From Acidaminococcaceae bacterium UBA2453 (lineage in GTDB: Bacteria; Bacillota; Negativicutes; Acidaminococcales; Acidaminococcaceae), in contig DDQB01000062.1 in assembly GCA_002342505.1 (NCBI GenBank), positions 1,864-28,307 on the forward strand: DNA of 26,444 nucleotides, in the 5' to 3' direction. The first letter of the stretch is position 1; every line of letters begins with the position of its first letter. The position numbers and the translations under genes were made by a program. Below the pieces are notes generated by a model. The model saw only the letters and a list, made by a program, of their open reading frames with translations. It had not been told where the DNA came from and did not search any database. This document shows positions 1 through 9,111 of the stretch, piece after piece.

Positions 1-1
1 C

Positions 2-1282
2 TCCTTTATCTACGGTTCTCAGACAATTGAAGATGAAGCGAAGATGGTCCGCAACGTAAAAAGCCATCGCGCCGGATTTGTAGTCAGCGATTCCAATATT
101 ACGCCGGACAGCACACTGAAAGACGTGTTGGAGTTGAAGGAAAAAACCGGTCATTCTACCGTTGCCGTTACCAGCGACGGAACCGTGAACGGGAAACTGG
201 AAGGAATCATCACCAGCCGCGATTATCGCGTCAGCCGTATGGATCCCGATACGAAGGTACGCGACTTCATGACCCCCATCGGGAAGCTGATCGTAGGCAA
301 AAAAGATACGACCCTGCAGCAGGCCAATGATATTATCTGGGATAACAAGCTGAACACGCTGCCGATCATCGACGATGAAGGCCGTCTGATGTATATGGTA
401 TTCCGCAAGGACTATATTTCCCATAAAGAATATCCGCTGGAACTGCTGGACGAAAAGAAACGCCACGTAGTAGGCGCCGGCATCAACACCCGCGATTATG
501 CGAAGAGGGTTCCTGCTTTAGTAGAAGCCGGCGCTGACGTGCTGTGCATCGATTCTTCCGAAGGCTTCTCCGAATGGCAGAAGATCACCCTGAAGTGGAT
601 CCGCGACCACTACGGCGACAAAGTGAAAGTGGGCGCCGGTAATGTGGTAGACGCAGAAGGATTCCGTTTCCTGGCAGACTGCGGCGCCGATTTTGTAAAA
701 GTAGGTATTGGCGGCGGCTCTATCTGTATTACCCGCGAGACCAAAGGCATCGGCCGCGGCCAGGCTACGGCGCTGATTGATGTGTGCAAGGCCCGGGACG
801 AATATTTTAAAGAGACCGGCGTGTATGTTCCGGTCTGCAGCGACGGCGGCATCGTGTACGATTACCACATGACGCTGGCGTTGGCCATGGGCGCCGACTT
901 CCTGATGCTGGGCCGTTATTTTGCCCGCTTCGATGAAAGCCCAACCGACAAAGTGAACGTAAACGGCAGCTACATGAAGGAATACTGGGGCGAAGGCTCC
1001 AATCGCGCCCGCAACTGGCAGCGTTACGATCTGGGCGGATCCCAGAAGCTGTCCTTTGAAGAAGGCGTGGACAGTTACGTTCCGTATGCCGGCAGCCTGA
1101 AGGACAACGTGAACCTGACTCTGGCCAAGATTCGCAGCACCATGTGCAACTGCGGCGCCCTGAACCTGCCAGAGCTGCGCGACAAAGCAAAACTGACGCT
1201 GGTTTCCGCTACTTCTATCGTAGAAGGCGGCGCGCATGACGTATTGCTGAAAGATAATACCGTTGCGACTTACGCAAAATAA
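2..1282 (+). CDS. guaB: IMP dehydrogenase, 5' part outside window
   Basis: Oxidises IMP to XMP with NAD+, the committed step of guanine nucleotide synthesis in the cytoplasm. The reading frame is open from base 2, so the N-terminus (roughly the first 80-100 residues) lies upstream of the window; the ATG at 44 is internal. Visible in order: two CBS domains (about bases 100-430), the barrel with VLCIDSSEGFSEW, the catalytic loop GIGGGSICITRE (Cys codon at 725-727), and the mobile flap NWQRYDLGG carrying the Arg-Tyr pair. These segments closely resemble the Tritrichomonas foetus enzyme as I remember it rather than the common bacterial GPGSICTTR form. It ends STMCNCGAL...SIVEGGAHDV. A hairpin follows the stop. 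Family assignment is certain; the subclade is from remembered similarity. Confidence 0.96.
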   Translation, partial: SFIYGSQTIEDEAKMVRNVKSHRAGFVVSDSNITPDSTLKDVLELKEKTGHSTVAVTSDGTVNGKLEGIITSRDYRVSRMDPDTKVRDFMTPIGKLIVGKKDTTLQQANDIIWDNKLNTLPIIDDEGRLMYMVFRKDYISHKEYPLELLDEKKRHVVGAGINTRDYAKRVPALVEAGADVLCIDSSEGFSEWQKITLKWIRDHYGDKVKVGAGNVVDAEGFRFLADCGADFVKVGIGGGSICITRETKGIGRGQATALIDVCKARDEYFKETGVYVPVCSDGGIVYDYHMTLALAMGADFLMLGRYFARFDESPTDKVNVNGSYMKEYWGEGSNRARNWQRYDLGGSQKLSFEEGVDSYVPYAGSLKDNVNLTLAKIRSTMCNCGALNLPELRDKAKLTLVSATSIVEGGAHDVLLKDNTVATYAK

Positions 1283-1307
1283 GATTAATATTGTAACAGG
1301 ACTACGT

Positions 1308-1337
1308 GTCTGCCGGATCGTTTGAGATCCGGCAGGC
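1308..1337 (+). terminator. Hairpin after guaB
   Basis: A 10-bp perfect stem (1310-1319 with 1326-1335, CTGCCGGATC/GATCCGGCAG) with a 6-base loop follows the guaB stop by about 25 bases. There is no strong T-run, so it may be a weak terminator or a processing stem separating guaB from the next gene. Confidence 0.5.
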
Positions 1338-1446
1338 ATGTTATTACATTGGGAATTTGGAATTTCCCGTGCGTTGTGAATTGGCGCGCAGACGCGTGAC
1401 AGCAAAAGGGAAAGGAATTGAATTCCTGCGAATGGGAAGTGAGCAT

Positions 1447-3096
1447 ATGAAAAAGGCGGTAACCGGCTTCCTTCTGGGAAGTTTACTGATGGCAGGGGGA
1501 GCGGCGCTGGCTGCGGAACCGGCAGACGCGACAATGGAAAAGGATGCAGTTAAAGAAACGGCGGCAAAAGTTTCCCAACAGGCCGTTCCTGCGGAAAAAC
1601 GAAAAGGAACCATGGTCTTTGTGCCGTTAGATACCCGTCCTGTCTGCAAGGATTATACGGTGAAAACCATGCAGGCGGCAGGATGGGATATTGTGGCGCC
1701 GCCGGATGAAATGCTTTCCTCTCTGTCTCATTCCGGAGATCCGGATAAACTGTTAGACTGGCTGGAAGAAAATGCGAAAGAAGCTGTGGCAGTGGTTGCC
1801 AGCGCTGATTCGCTGATTTATGGCGGGTTGGTGGACTCCCGGACGCATCACACGGATCTGACGGTGTTGCAGTCCCGTGTAGAACGGCTGCTTTCGTTAA
1901 AAAAGGGCGGCGCCGGCCCCGATATCTATATGTTTATCACGATCATGCGTTCCCCAAAACGCAGCGCGGCGCCGGTGGAACCGGTATATTATGAACAGTG
2001 GGGCCCGCAACTGTTCCGGCAGGGCGCATTACAGGATAAATCGGAACTGGGCAAATTGTCGCGTAAAGAAGAAAAGGAATTAAAAGCACTGAATCATGAA
2101 ATCCCCCGTAATGTTATTGCGGATTATTACGGACGCCGGAAGATCAATATGCAGACTACAGAGCTTTTGTTGCACGGAATTGAAACCGGAGTCTTTACCA
2201 ATCTGCTGATCGGCAGGGACGATACCAGTCCGCTTTCCCAGGCACATCGGGAAGCGCTCCATCTGGGATCACTGGTGAATGAACTGCCGAAATCGAAGAT
2301 CCGCTTCTTTGCCGGGGCCGACCAGTTAGGTCTGGTACTGCTGACACAGGCAGCGAACCGCCTGATGTTTACGACTCCGCTGGTTTACACAGAGTATGCG
2401 GCAGGCAAAGGAGGGGAAACGGTTCCCACCTATGAAGACAACACAATTGCAAACTCTGCCCGGCAGCATATTTACGCATCCGGCGCGTTCCCTGTCAGAA
2501 AAGCAAAGAATGCAGATTTTGTTCTGGCAGTAAATACCCCGTATAACGGAAAAACACTGGAAGCTTCTGACGCTAAAAATAACGGCGCGGCAGACAAATA
2601 TACTAAAGCTTTTGCCAGGAAAGTGCAATCGTATCTGGATGACGGGAAAAAAGTAATCGTAGCAGATTCCAAATACGGAAACGGCGCAGACAACGCGCTG
2701 GTAAAAGAACTATTCCGACGCGGTATTGCCTATAAACTGGCTGCCTACGGCGGATGGAATACATCCGGAAACAGCCTGGGCTTTGCGCTGGCACAGGGAA
2801 TGGAGTCGACGTACTTTACAGGAAATGCCGGAAGGGATTTCCTGAACGTGCGTTATCTGGATGACTGGGCCTATCAGGCCAATGCGCGCATGGATGTATA
2901 TAAAAATGTCATCTGGCCGAACCATATGCCAAATTCCGGCTTTACGCCGGAGCAACAGGCAGTAGCGGAAAAAGCCATTAAAGAAAGCATTGTCAAAACA
3001 GCGGAACCGATTATGGGCGACGCAGCGCTTGAATATGATTTCAAGCTTCCCTGGAGCCGTATGTTTGAAGTGCAGCCGGTCAAAAAGAAAAACTGA
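1447..3096 (+). CDS. Exported DUF4127 family protein
   Basis: A 549-residue protein of the DUF4127 family, whose biochemical role is not established. The start at 1447 is chosen because GGGAAGTGAG lies just upstream and the product then begins with a clean signal peptide: MKK, a hydrophobic stretch (LLGSLLMAGGAALA) and an AxA-type cleavage site near residue 23. The frame also opens at 1306, but that start would bury the signal. The mature part begins with FVPLDTRPVC at about 53-62, contains SADSLIYGGLVDSR and IMRSPKRSAAPVEP, and GRDDTSPLSQ near the middle, the conserved DUF4127 segments. Its own transcription unit probably lies between the guaB hairpin and the strong terminator at 3154. Family call by motif; function unknown. 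Confidence 0.85.
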   Translation: MKKAVTGFLLGSLLMAGGAALAAEPADATMEKDAVKETAAKVSQQAVPAEKRKGTMVFVPLDTRPVCKDYTVKTMQAAGWDIVAPPDEMLSSLSHSGDPDKLLDWLEENAKEAVAVVASADSLIYGGLVDSRTHHTDLTVLQSRVERLLSLKKGGAGPDIYMFITIMRSPKRSAAPVEPVYYEQWGPQLFRQGALQDKSELGKLSRKEEKELKALNHEIPRNVIADYYGRRKINMQTTELLLHGIETGVFTNLLIGRDDTSPLSQAHREALHLGSLVNELPKSKIRFFAGADQLGLVLLTQAANRLMFTTPLVYTEYAAGKGGETVPTYEDNTIANSARQHIYASGAFPVRKAKNADFVLAVNTPYNGKTLEASDAKNNGAADKYTKAFARKVQSYLDDGKKVIVADSKYGNGADNALVKELFRRGIAYKLAAYGGWNTSGNSLGFALAQGMESTYFTGNAGRDFLNVRYLDDWAYQANARMDVYKNVIWPNHMPNSGFTPEQQAVAEKAIKESIVKTAEPIMGDAALEYDFKLPWSRMFEVQPVKKKN

Positions 3097-3153
3097 CGCC
3101 GATACGGAAGCGGCGCCAGCGTAAATTTTTGCGAAATCATTTGAGAATAAAGA

Positions 3154-3196
3154 AACCCGGAACCGATGCGTTAAAACGGTTCCGGGTTAATCTTTT
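3154..3196. terminator. Bidirectional terminator
   Basis: A 12-bp stem AACCCGGAACCG / CGGTTCCGGGTT (3154-3188) followed by TAATCTTTTT on the plus strand. It lies between the convergent DUF4127 and exopolyphosphatase genes; the minus-strand flank (TCTTTATT) is also T-rich, so it can serve both. Confidence 0.8.
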
Positions 3197-3235
3197 TATG
3201 GAAGCGCACAAACTCATTTAATCAGCGCTTCCTTA

Positions 3236-4762
3236 TTACTCCAGCAATTTTACCACGATCTTCAGCGGGATAGCGAATGTTTCTTCAAACCACTCCTGGT
3301 TTGACTTCAATTGGTGCAGTTCAATGGAGGGATCGCCGGTTGCGCGGATTTCCAGTACAGCCCGTTGCGGATCTGCGGAGGCGGCGATCTGTTGGATCGT
3401 ATCGCTTTCCGAATAATCAAGACTTTCCGCCAGCGCCAGCAGCAGCGCCAGTTTTCCGGCGTGATCCCAGTCTTTTTCGGTCAGTAACGGACGGTACGCA
3501 TGATTTTTAAAATATCGTTTGGAAATCCCGTTATGCCAGCCTGCAATCACCGCGCAAAGCATCTGTTCCGCATGGGTGAGACCAAAAATTTTTGCGTTCA
3601 GGATCATGTAAGCGGAATGACGCGCATGACTGTAATAATTAATGGAGATACCGATATCGTGCAACAGCGCCGCCGTTTTCAACAGCTCGCGATAGCGGGG
3701 ACCCAGCCTGTGCAGCCCGTGCCAGCTGTCAAACATGGCCAGAGCCAATCCGGCGACTTTCCGGTTGTGTTCAATGTTAACCGAATACAGGCGAAGGGCG
3801 TTTTCCGTGCTGGAGTCCAGAATGTCTTCCGCAATGAGCGGCACGCGATTGGTTTTAGAATAATAATCATAGAACAAGCCTTCGCGCAGGCCGCAGCCGG
3901 AGGTGACGATCCGTTTGCTGCCCGTCAGTTCCAGCAGGCAGTTGATGATGGAAAGACCGGCCAAAATAATATCCGCCCGTTCCAGGGAAAGCCCGGGTAC
4001 CTCGCTGCGTTCTTTCAGCGTCGTTCCCCGCAGCTTTTTAAAAAGAGAACGGAAGCTCTGCGCGCTGAAAATATAATTATGCACGCGGCTGGACGGATAG
4101 TTTTTGCTTTTCTGGATCATCTTGGCCACGGTACGGGCCGTCCCGCCGACGCCGATCAGCGGAAGTCCGGAATCTTTCAACCAGGGATATTTTTCCATCC
4201 GTGTGGAAATAAAGAAATTGATATCAGTGTAAACATTCGGCGGCATGGTGTCGCGAATGTTAAAAATACTGGTGGTGTTGACCGCGCCTAACGGAATCGA
4301 AACGGATTCCACGATCTTGCGGCCGCGGAACAAAACCAGCTCGGTAGAGCCGCCGCCCAGGTCGAACAAAATACCGTCTTTCATGGGCAGAGTATTGATG
4401 ACGCCGAGAAAACTGAGGCCTGCTTCCGCGTTGCCGGAGATAATATGAAGGTGGATTCCCGTCTTTTCCGCAACCTCATTGGTCAGCTGACTGCCGTTTT
4501 TCGCATTGCGGATCGCAGCAGTCGCTACGGCGATGATCTTATCCGCCTTATACTGTTTGCACATGAAAGCGAATGACTGCATGATACGGAGGGCGCCGTC
4601 AAACGCTTCACGGGAAAGATTCCCGTCCGAGTCTGTCTTCTGTGCAAGACGCAACGATTCTTTCTGATTAAAGACCATATTATAGGCTCCGCTTTTGTAT
4701 ATGTGGCTGATGACGAGGCGGGCCGAGTTGGAACCGATATCGATGATTGCAATTCTCTGCAT
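3236..4762 (-). CDS. ppx: Exopolyphosphatase (Ppx/GppA) with HD domain
   Basis: Hydrolyses terminal phosphates of polyphosphate, and may act on pppGpp, in the cytoplasm. The start at 4762 is preferred over an upstream ATG at 4873 because CAGGAG precedes it by seven bases and the product then begins MQRIAIIDIGSNSARL, the ASKHA phosphate-1 loop (Asp8). The second loop is FDLGGGSTEL (Asp134), and ISGNAEAGLSFLG carries the expected catalytic Glu113. A C-terminal HD domain follows (His332, HD at 368-369 in ALLHDIG). The length of 508 residues fits the long Ppx class. It is divergent from a paralogue and polyphosphate kinase, so synthesis and breakdown of polyphosphate are encoded side by side. Confidence 0.92.
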   Translation of the reverse strand: MQRIAIIDIGSNSARLVISHIYKSGAYNMVFNQKESLRLAQKTDSDGNLSREAFDGALRIMQSFAFMCKQYKADKIIAVATAAIRNAKNGSQLTNEVAEKTGIHLHIISGNAEAGLSFLGVINTLPMKDGILFDLGGGSTELVLFRGRKIVESVSIPLGAVNTTSIFNIRDTMPPNVYTDINFFISTRMEKYPWLKDSGLPLIGVGGTARTVAKMIQKSKNYPSSRVHNYIFSAQSFRSLFKKLRGTTLKERSEVPGLSLERADIILAGLSIINCLLELTGSKRIVTSGCGLREGLFYDYYSKTNRVPLIAEDILDSSTENALRLYSVNIEHNRKVAGLALAMFDSWHGLHRLGPRYRELLKTAALLHDIGISINYYSHARHSAYMILNAKIFGLTHAEQMLCAVIAGWHNGISKRYFKNHAYRPLLTEKDWDHAGKLALLLALAESLDYSESDTIQQIAASADPQRAVLEIRATGDPSIELHQLKSNQEWFEETFAIPLKIVVKLLE

Positions 4763-5132
4763 TATATATCTCCTGTGGTGTCGCTTTCGTATTATAAAAA
4801 ACGCAAAGAAAGTTTCCTGCTCCGAAATGATTAATAAAATGTGCCTGTTAATGAAAGACAGTTTTCTTTTCAAGTCTGTTTACTGTTTTTTGTTTCTATT
4901 ATAGCGTATTATAGGAAAATAATAAAATCATCTTACAAAATTGCTGAAAAATTGCAGATTGTTTTATGATTTTTAAAATAAATTTACAATTTTTGTTTTT
5001 TATACAGGATTTTTTTTAATTGTGTCGAAAAATAATATAGGTAACTATCTGATCATTTCAGACAGGAAGCAAAGAGCAGACAGAAAATTTATAAAACAGA
5101 GAATTTACAGTAACGACAAGCCGAGGTTGCAA
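4763..5132. other. AT-rich divergent intergenic region
   Basis: 370 bases between the divergent exopolyphosphatase and the Ppx-like/ppk operon, very A+T-rich. It holds two TATAAT-like boxes on the minus strand (near 4895-4915) but no convincing paired -35. An open frame from GTG 5022 enters the plus-strand gene but lacks a ribosome binding site. I see no RNA gene or clear operator. Confidence 0.5.
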
Positions 5133-6686
5133 ATGAAACGAAAAACTTACACTACACTGGCTGCCATCCATCTTGGTTCGGAAATGTTACGGCTGCGGAT
5201 CGTAGAATATCGCAGCCTGAACCGGGTCAAAACGATTGAGCAGTGCGATTACCCGATAAGGTTAGGGGAAGAAGCATTCAAGAACAAAAGTATTCCTTTC
5301 CCTATGGTAGAAGAGATCTGCCAGGTGCTGCAGGGATTTAAGGAACTGATGCAGGATTACGGCGTGGACGTATATACGGCGCAGGCCACTACGGCCGTAC
5401 GGGAAGCGTCCAACAAAATTTTCCTGATGGACCAGATTAAACTGCGTACGGACATGGATGTTACGGTTGCAGAAATGCCCATGGAAATTTACACGAAGTA
5501 CGTGGCCATCCGTAAAACACTGCGGGACAGCCGCATCTCCAGCGAAAAGGGAATGATGCTGCTGGATATTTCTTCAGGCGGTCTGGGCGTATCCCTTGTG
5601 CAGGACGAGAAGATCTGCTTCCAGGAAAATTTTCATATCGGTATCATCCGCATCAAAGAAAGTTTTAATAACTACCAGCGCAGCAGCCTGCATTTTAACA
5701 AAGCGCTGATGCAGTTTCTGTCCAGTACCATCGGGCCGGTGCGCAAAGCCCTGGAAGGACAGGACGTAAAATATCTGGTGCTTTCCGGAACCGAAACGGA
5801 GCTTCTATTAAAAGTGATGGGGATCCGCAATAAAAATAATCTGCAGCGAGTCACTACAGAAGAGTTCCGCCAGTTCTTTGGCAAAGTGCGCAAGCTGAAC
5901 CTGACGCAGCTGCTGAAAACCTATCACCTGACAGAAACGGAAGCAGAGCTGGTTCTTCCCATGGTTCTGTTATATGAGAAGCTGTTGGATCTGGCGCCTT
6001 CCGCCAAAGAGATCATCATTACGAAAGACACCTTCCTGGAAGGAATGATCCTGCTGCACATCATTCGGGAAAAGGATGAAACCTATACCCGGATGCTGGA
6101 AGAGGAAAAGATGAGTCTCATCCATCACGTAGGGGAAGATTATGAGTATGACTATAAGCATGTGACCCAGGTGGAAAAGCTGGCGCTGATTATTTTTGAC
6201 AGGATCGGGAAAAAATTCGGGCTGGACGATCATTGCCGGCTGCTGCTGCGGGCGGCGGCCATCCTCCACGATATCGGGAAATATGTTTCCATGCGCAGCC
6301 ATTCCCTGTATTCCTACCAACTCATCATGGGCACGGATCTGCTGGGATTTACGGAAGAAGACAAACTCATTATCGCCATGGCTTCCTATTACCATGCCCA
6401 CAACGTGATGGAACGGGACGATAAACGCGTGCCCGCGCTGAAGAACGAACTGGTTCCCGTGGTGGCGAAACTTTCGGCCATCATCCGGCTGGCGGACGCG
6501 TTGGACCGGAGCTACCTGCAGAAGATACAGCGGTGCAAGGTGAATCTGCATAACCGGGAGCTGACGATACAGGTCGTGAGTAAGGCGGACCTGGATCTGG
6601 AAGAATGGACCTTTGCATCCAAAGTGCAGATGATGGAAGAAGTTTACGGATTTAAAGTGCGGTTAGAGCGGGTGGAATCATTATGA
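5133..6686 (+). CDS. Degenerate Ppx/GppA-like protein with HD domain
   Basis: A 517-residue paralogue of the divergent exopolyphosphatase: an ASKHA Ppx/GppA half and a C-terminal HD domain (His343, HD at 379-380 in AILHDIGK). The ATG at 5133 has GAGG nine to six bases upstream and gives the expected N-terminus; a GTG at 5022 adds 37 basic residues without a ribosome binding site. The nucleotide-binding loops are altered: loop 1 reads IHLGSEMLRL where active enzymes have IDIGSNSxRL (Asp replaced by His13), and loop 2 reads LDISSGGLG where FDLGGGST is expected (Asp145 kept). A Glu (117) aligns with the catalytic Glu. It overlaps ppk by four bases (ATGA), so translation is coupled. It may be a weakened phosphatase or a polyphosphate-sensing regulator; that is inference. 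Confidence 0.82.
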   Translation: MKRKTYTTLAAIHLGSEMLRLRIVEYRSLNRVKTIEQCDYPIRLGEEAFKNKSIPFPMVEEICQVLQGFKELMQDYGVDVYTAQATTAVREASNKIFLMDQIKLRTDMDVTVAEMPMEIYTKYVAIRKTLRDSRISSEKGMMLLDISSGGLGVSLVQDEKICFQENFHIGIIRIKESFNNYQRSSLHFNKALMQFLSSTIGPVRKALEGQDVKYLVLSGTETELLLKVMGIRNKNNLQRVTTEEFRQFFGKVRKLNLTQLLKTYHLTETEAELVLPMVLLYEKLLDLAPSAKEIIITKDTFLEGMILLHIIREKDETYTRMLEEEKMSLIHHVGEDYEYDYKHVTQVEKLALIIFDRIGKKFGLDDHCRLLLRAAAILHDIGKYVSMRSHSLYSYQLIMGTDLLGFTEEDKLIIAMASYYHAHNVMERDDKRVPALKNELVPVVAKLSAIIRLADALDRSYLQKIQRCKVNLHNRELTIQVVSKADLDLEEWTFASKVQMMEEVYGFKVRLERVESL

Positions 6687-8980
6687 GCGAAATAAAGAAA
6701 AAAAACGTGACGAAAAAAAGAACCACCGTAGCGGCGGAAAAGAAAACTCCGGCTGTGGTGAAAAGAGCGGCGGCAGTTGCAAAAAAACGGATCAAAAGCG
6801 CTGCAGCAGCAGAGCCTCCTGTAACCGGCGAGGTACAGGACGTCCGGGAAAAACGGGTGACGAAAGCCGATCTGAAACGGCCGGAATATTTCTTTAACCG
6901 GGAGCTGAGCTGGCTGAAATTTAACCTGCGGGTGCTGCGTGAGGCAGAAGTAGAGACGACGCCGATTCTGGAACGGCTGAAATTTATCGCGATCACTTCG
7001 TCGAATCTGGACGAATTCTTTATGGTGCGCGTGGCCGGACTGTGGGACCAGTATGAGAACGGCGTATCCCGGAAGGATCCTTCCGGCCTGACCGTACGGG
7101 AACAGCTGCGGATGATATCCCAGGCGGCCCACGAGCAGATGAAACTGGAAAGCAAGATCCTGACCGACGTGCTGGCGGACTTGAAAAAAGCAGGCGGCCC
7201 GGAAATAAAGAGCATAGAAGAATGCAGCGAAGCGGGAAAAGAATGGCTGGAAAATTATTATCAGGAAATGGTGTATCCCGTGCTCACGCCTATGGCGGTA
7301 GATGCTTCGCGGCCCTTCCCGTTCCTGGGAAACAAGACGCTGAATCTGGCGGTGCAGCTGATTACCATAGACGGAGAAGAAAGCATGAGCGTGGTGCAGG
7401 TTCCTTCCCTGCTGCCGCGGCTCATTGAAATCCCAGTGGAAGAAAAACGTACTTTCGTTTATCTGGAAGAACTGATCACGCTTCACTGCAAAACACTGTT
7501 CCGGGGCTGCCAGATCCTGGATGTGGCGCCCTTCCGCCTGACACGCGACAGCGATCTGGACGTGGACGAAGACGATATCGAAGACCTGCTGCAGGAAATT
7601 GAAAAATCTCTCCGGCAACGTAAACGCGGCGCGGCGCGCCGGATGGAAATCGCAAGGACCGCCAACAGCAAAATCAAAAAATTCCTGGAAGAAAATCTGG
7701 ATCTGACTGACGAAGAGATTTATGAAATTTCCGGACCGCTGGACGCCACCTGTTTCTTTAAATTTGTTTCACTGGACAAGATGTGGCCCTGGTTATATGA
7801 GCCCTTTGTGCCGCAGCGCCCGAAAGATTTGCCGGAATACGACAACCTGTTTGACCGTATAAAAGAAAAAGATATTTTGTTGTTCCATCCCTATGAAAGT
7901 TTTGATCCGGTTGTGAAGTTTGTCAGCGACGCGGCGAACGATCCCAAGGTGCTGGCCATCAAACAGACGCTGTACCGCGTCAGCGGTAATTCCCCCATCG
8001 TAGCGGCGCTGGCGAGAGCGGCGGAAAACGGAAAGCAGGTCACGGTCCTGGTAGAATTGAAAGCCCGCTTTGATGAAGAAAATAATATTTTGTGGGCCCG
8101 GCGTCTGGAAAAAGCAGGGGCACATGTAATTTACGGCCTGGTGGGCCTGAAGACACATGCAAAAATTATTCTCGTGGTGCGGCAGGAAGCGGACGGCATC
8201 AAACGCTATGTGCATCTGGGCACAGGCAATTACAATGACAGCACAGCCAAACTGTATACCGATATGGGCCTGATGACGGCAAACGATCAGTTTGGCAGCG
8301 ATGCGTCTTCGTTTTTTAATCTTCTTTCCGGGTATTCCCGCGCGCCCATCTGGAACAAACTTGTCATGGCGCCTATCGGGCTCCGCGAAAAAATATATGA
8401 ACTGATTGAAAATGAGATCCGCGTTGTAAATGAAGGCGGGGAAGGGCACATCATTGCGAAGATGAATTCGCTGCTGGACCAGCCCGTCATCCAGAAATTG
8501 TATGAAGCGTCCATGGCCGGTGTAAAAATTGAACTGATCGTGCGAGGCATCTGCACCCTGCGGCCCGGGCTGGAAGGCATCAGCGAGAACATTACGGTGC
8601 GCAGCATTGTGGGAAGGCAGCTGGAACACAGCCGTATCTTCTGGTTCGCAAACAATGGCAACGAGCAGCTATATATGAGCAGCGCCGACTGGATGCCCCG
8701 CAACCTGAACGACCGTGTGGAACTGTTCTTCCCGGTGGAAACAGAAGAACACATTGCTCGCATTAAAGAGATTCTGCATCTGTATCTGGAAGATAACGTG
8801 GGAGCCCATATGATGCAGAGCAATGGAAGCTATCGCCGGGTAATGGCCGGCAAGGGGAAAAAGATCAGCTCCCAGAGCCAGCTGTACGAACAGGCGCAGC
8901 TTGCCGCTGCGGAGAATCTGGCGAAGATTCCGATGGAGCAGAGACTGCGCCCGGCGCCCCGGCAGGAAAAAGAGGAGTGA
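6683..8980 (+). CDS. ppk: Polyphosphate kinase 1
   Basis: Transfers the gamma phosphate of ATP onto polyphosphate, reversibly. The core starts at residue 69 with YFFNRELSWLKFN, the canonical Ppk1 N domain. KQTLYRVSGNSPIV (about 427-440) and LVELKARFDEENNI follow. The autophosphorylated His is His492 in GLKTHAKI, followed by HLGTGNYN. RGICTLRPG and GRQLEHSRI mark the C-terminal catalytic domain. At 765 residues it is longer than usual (about 690), because a 50-60 residue Lys/Ala-rich tail (KKKNVTKKR, VKRAAAVAKK) precedes the core, and a C-terminal Gln-rich stretch follows it. The start at 6683 overlaps the upstream Ppx-like stop in ATGA. The Lys-rich tail could bind polyphosphate or nucleic acid; that is inference. 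Confidence 0.96.
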   Translation: MSEIKKKNVTKKRTTVAAEKKTPAVVKRAAAVAKKRIKSAAAAEPPVTGEVQDVREKRVTKADLKRPEYFFNRELSWLKFNLRVLREAEVETTPILERLKFIAITSSNLDEFFMVRVAGLWDQYENGVSRKDPSGLTVREQLRMISQAAHEQMKLESKILTDVLADLKKAGGPEIKSIEECSEAGKEWLENYYQEMVYPVLTPMAVDASRPFPFLGNKTLNLAVQLITIDGEESMSVVQVPSLLPRLIEIPVEEKRTFVYLEELITLHCKTLFRGCQILDVAPFRLTRDSDLDVDEDDIEDLLQEIEKSLRQRKRGAARRMEIARTANSKIKKFLEENLDLTDEEIYEISGPLDATCFFKFVSLDKMWPWLYEPFVPQRPKDLPEYDNLFDRIKEKDILLFHPYESFDPVVKFVSDAANDPKVLAIKQTLYRVSGNSPIVAALARAAENGKQVTVLVELKARFDEENNILWARRLEKAGAHVIYGLVGLKTHAKIILVVRQEADGIKRYVHLGTGNYNDSTAKLYTDMGLMTANDQFGSDASSFFNLLSGYSRAPIWNKLVMAPIGLREKIYELIENEIRVVNEGGEGHIIAKMNSLLDQPVIQKLYEASMAGVKIELIVRGICTLRPGLEGISENITVRSIVGRQLEHSRIFWFANNGNEQLYMSSADWMPRNLNDRVELFFPVETEEHIARIKEILHLYLEDNVGAHMMQSNGSYRRVMAGKGKKISSQSQLYEQAQLAAAENLAKIPMEQRLRPAPRQEKEE

Positions 8981-9055
8981 ACCTTTTCGCAGGCCTGCCT
9001 TGCCGTGAACGGGAAAGCATTTTTACAGAAAGAGAAAGAATCACCGGCAGATGTA

Positions 9056-9084
9056 TTGTTAAATCCTCAATTTTTTGATATAAT
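9056..9084 (+). promoter_or_regulatory. Sigma-A type promoter for the 101-aa gene
   Basis: TTGTTA (9056-9061), a 17-base spacer and TATAAT (9079-9084), about 28 bases ahead of the start codon at 9112 and just upstream of the GAGGAGGG ribosome binding site. Confidence 0.75.
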
Positions 9085-9111
9085 AATATGGAATTTTGAG
9101 GAGGGCGTATT

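Noticed and set aside
1306..1446. Upstream start for the DUF4127 gene
   Set aside because: It would start inside the guaB hairpin and place the signal peptide internally.
518..1534. Long antisense frame (338 codons) opposite guaB
   Set aside because: It lies wholly across the strongly conserved guaB frame and runs into the next gene's signal peptide; composition is typical of an antisense shadow.
5022..5132. GTG start adding 37 residues to the Ppx-like protein
   Set aside because: No ribosome binding site, AT-rich intergenic composition, and homologous N-termini begin near the ATG at 5133.
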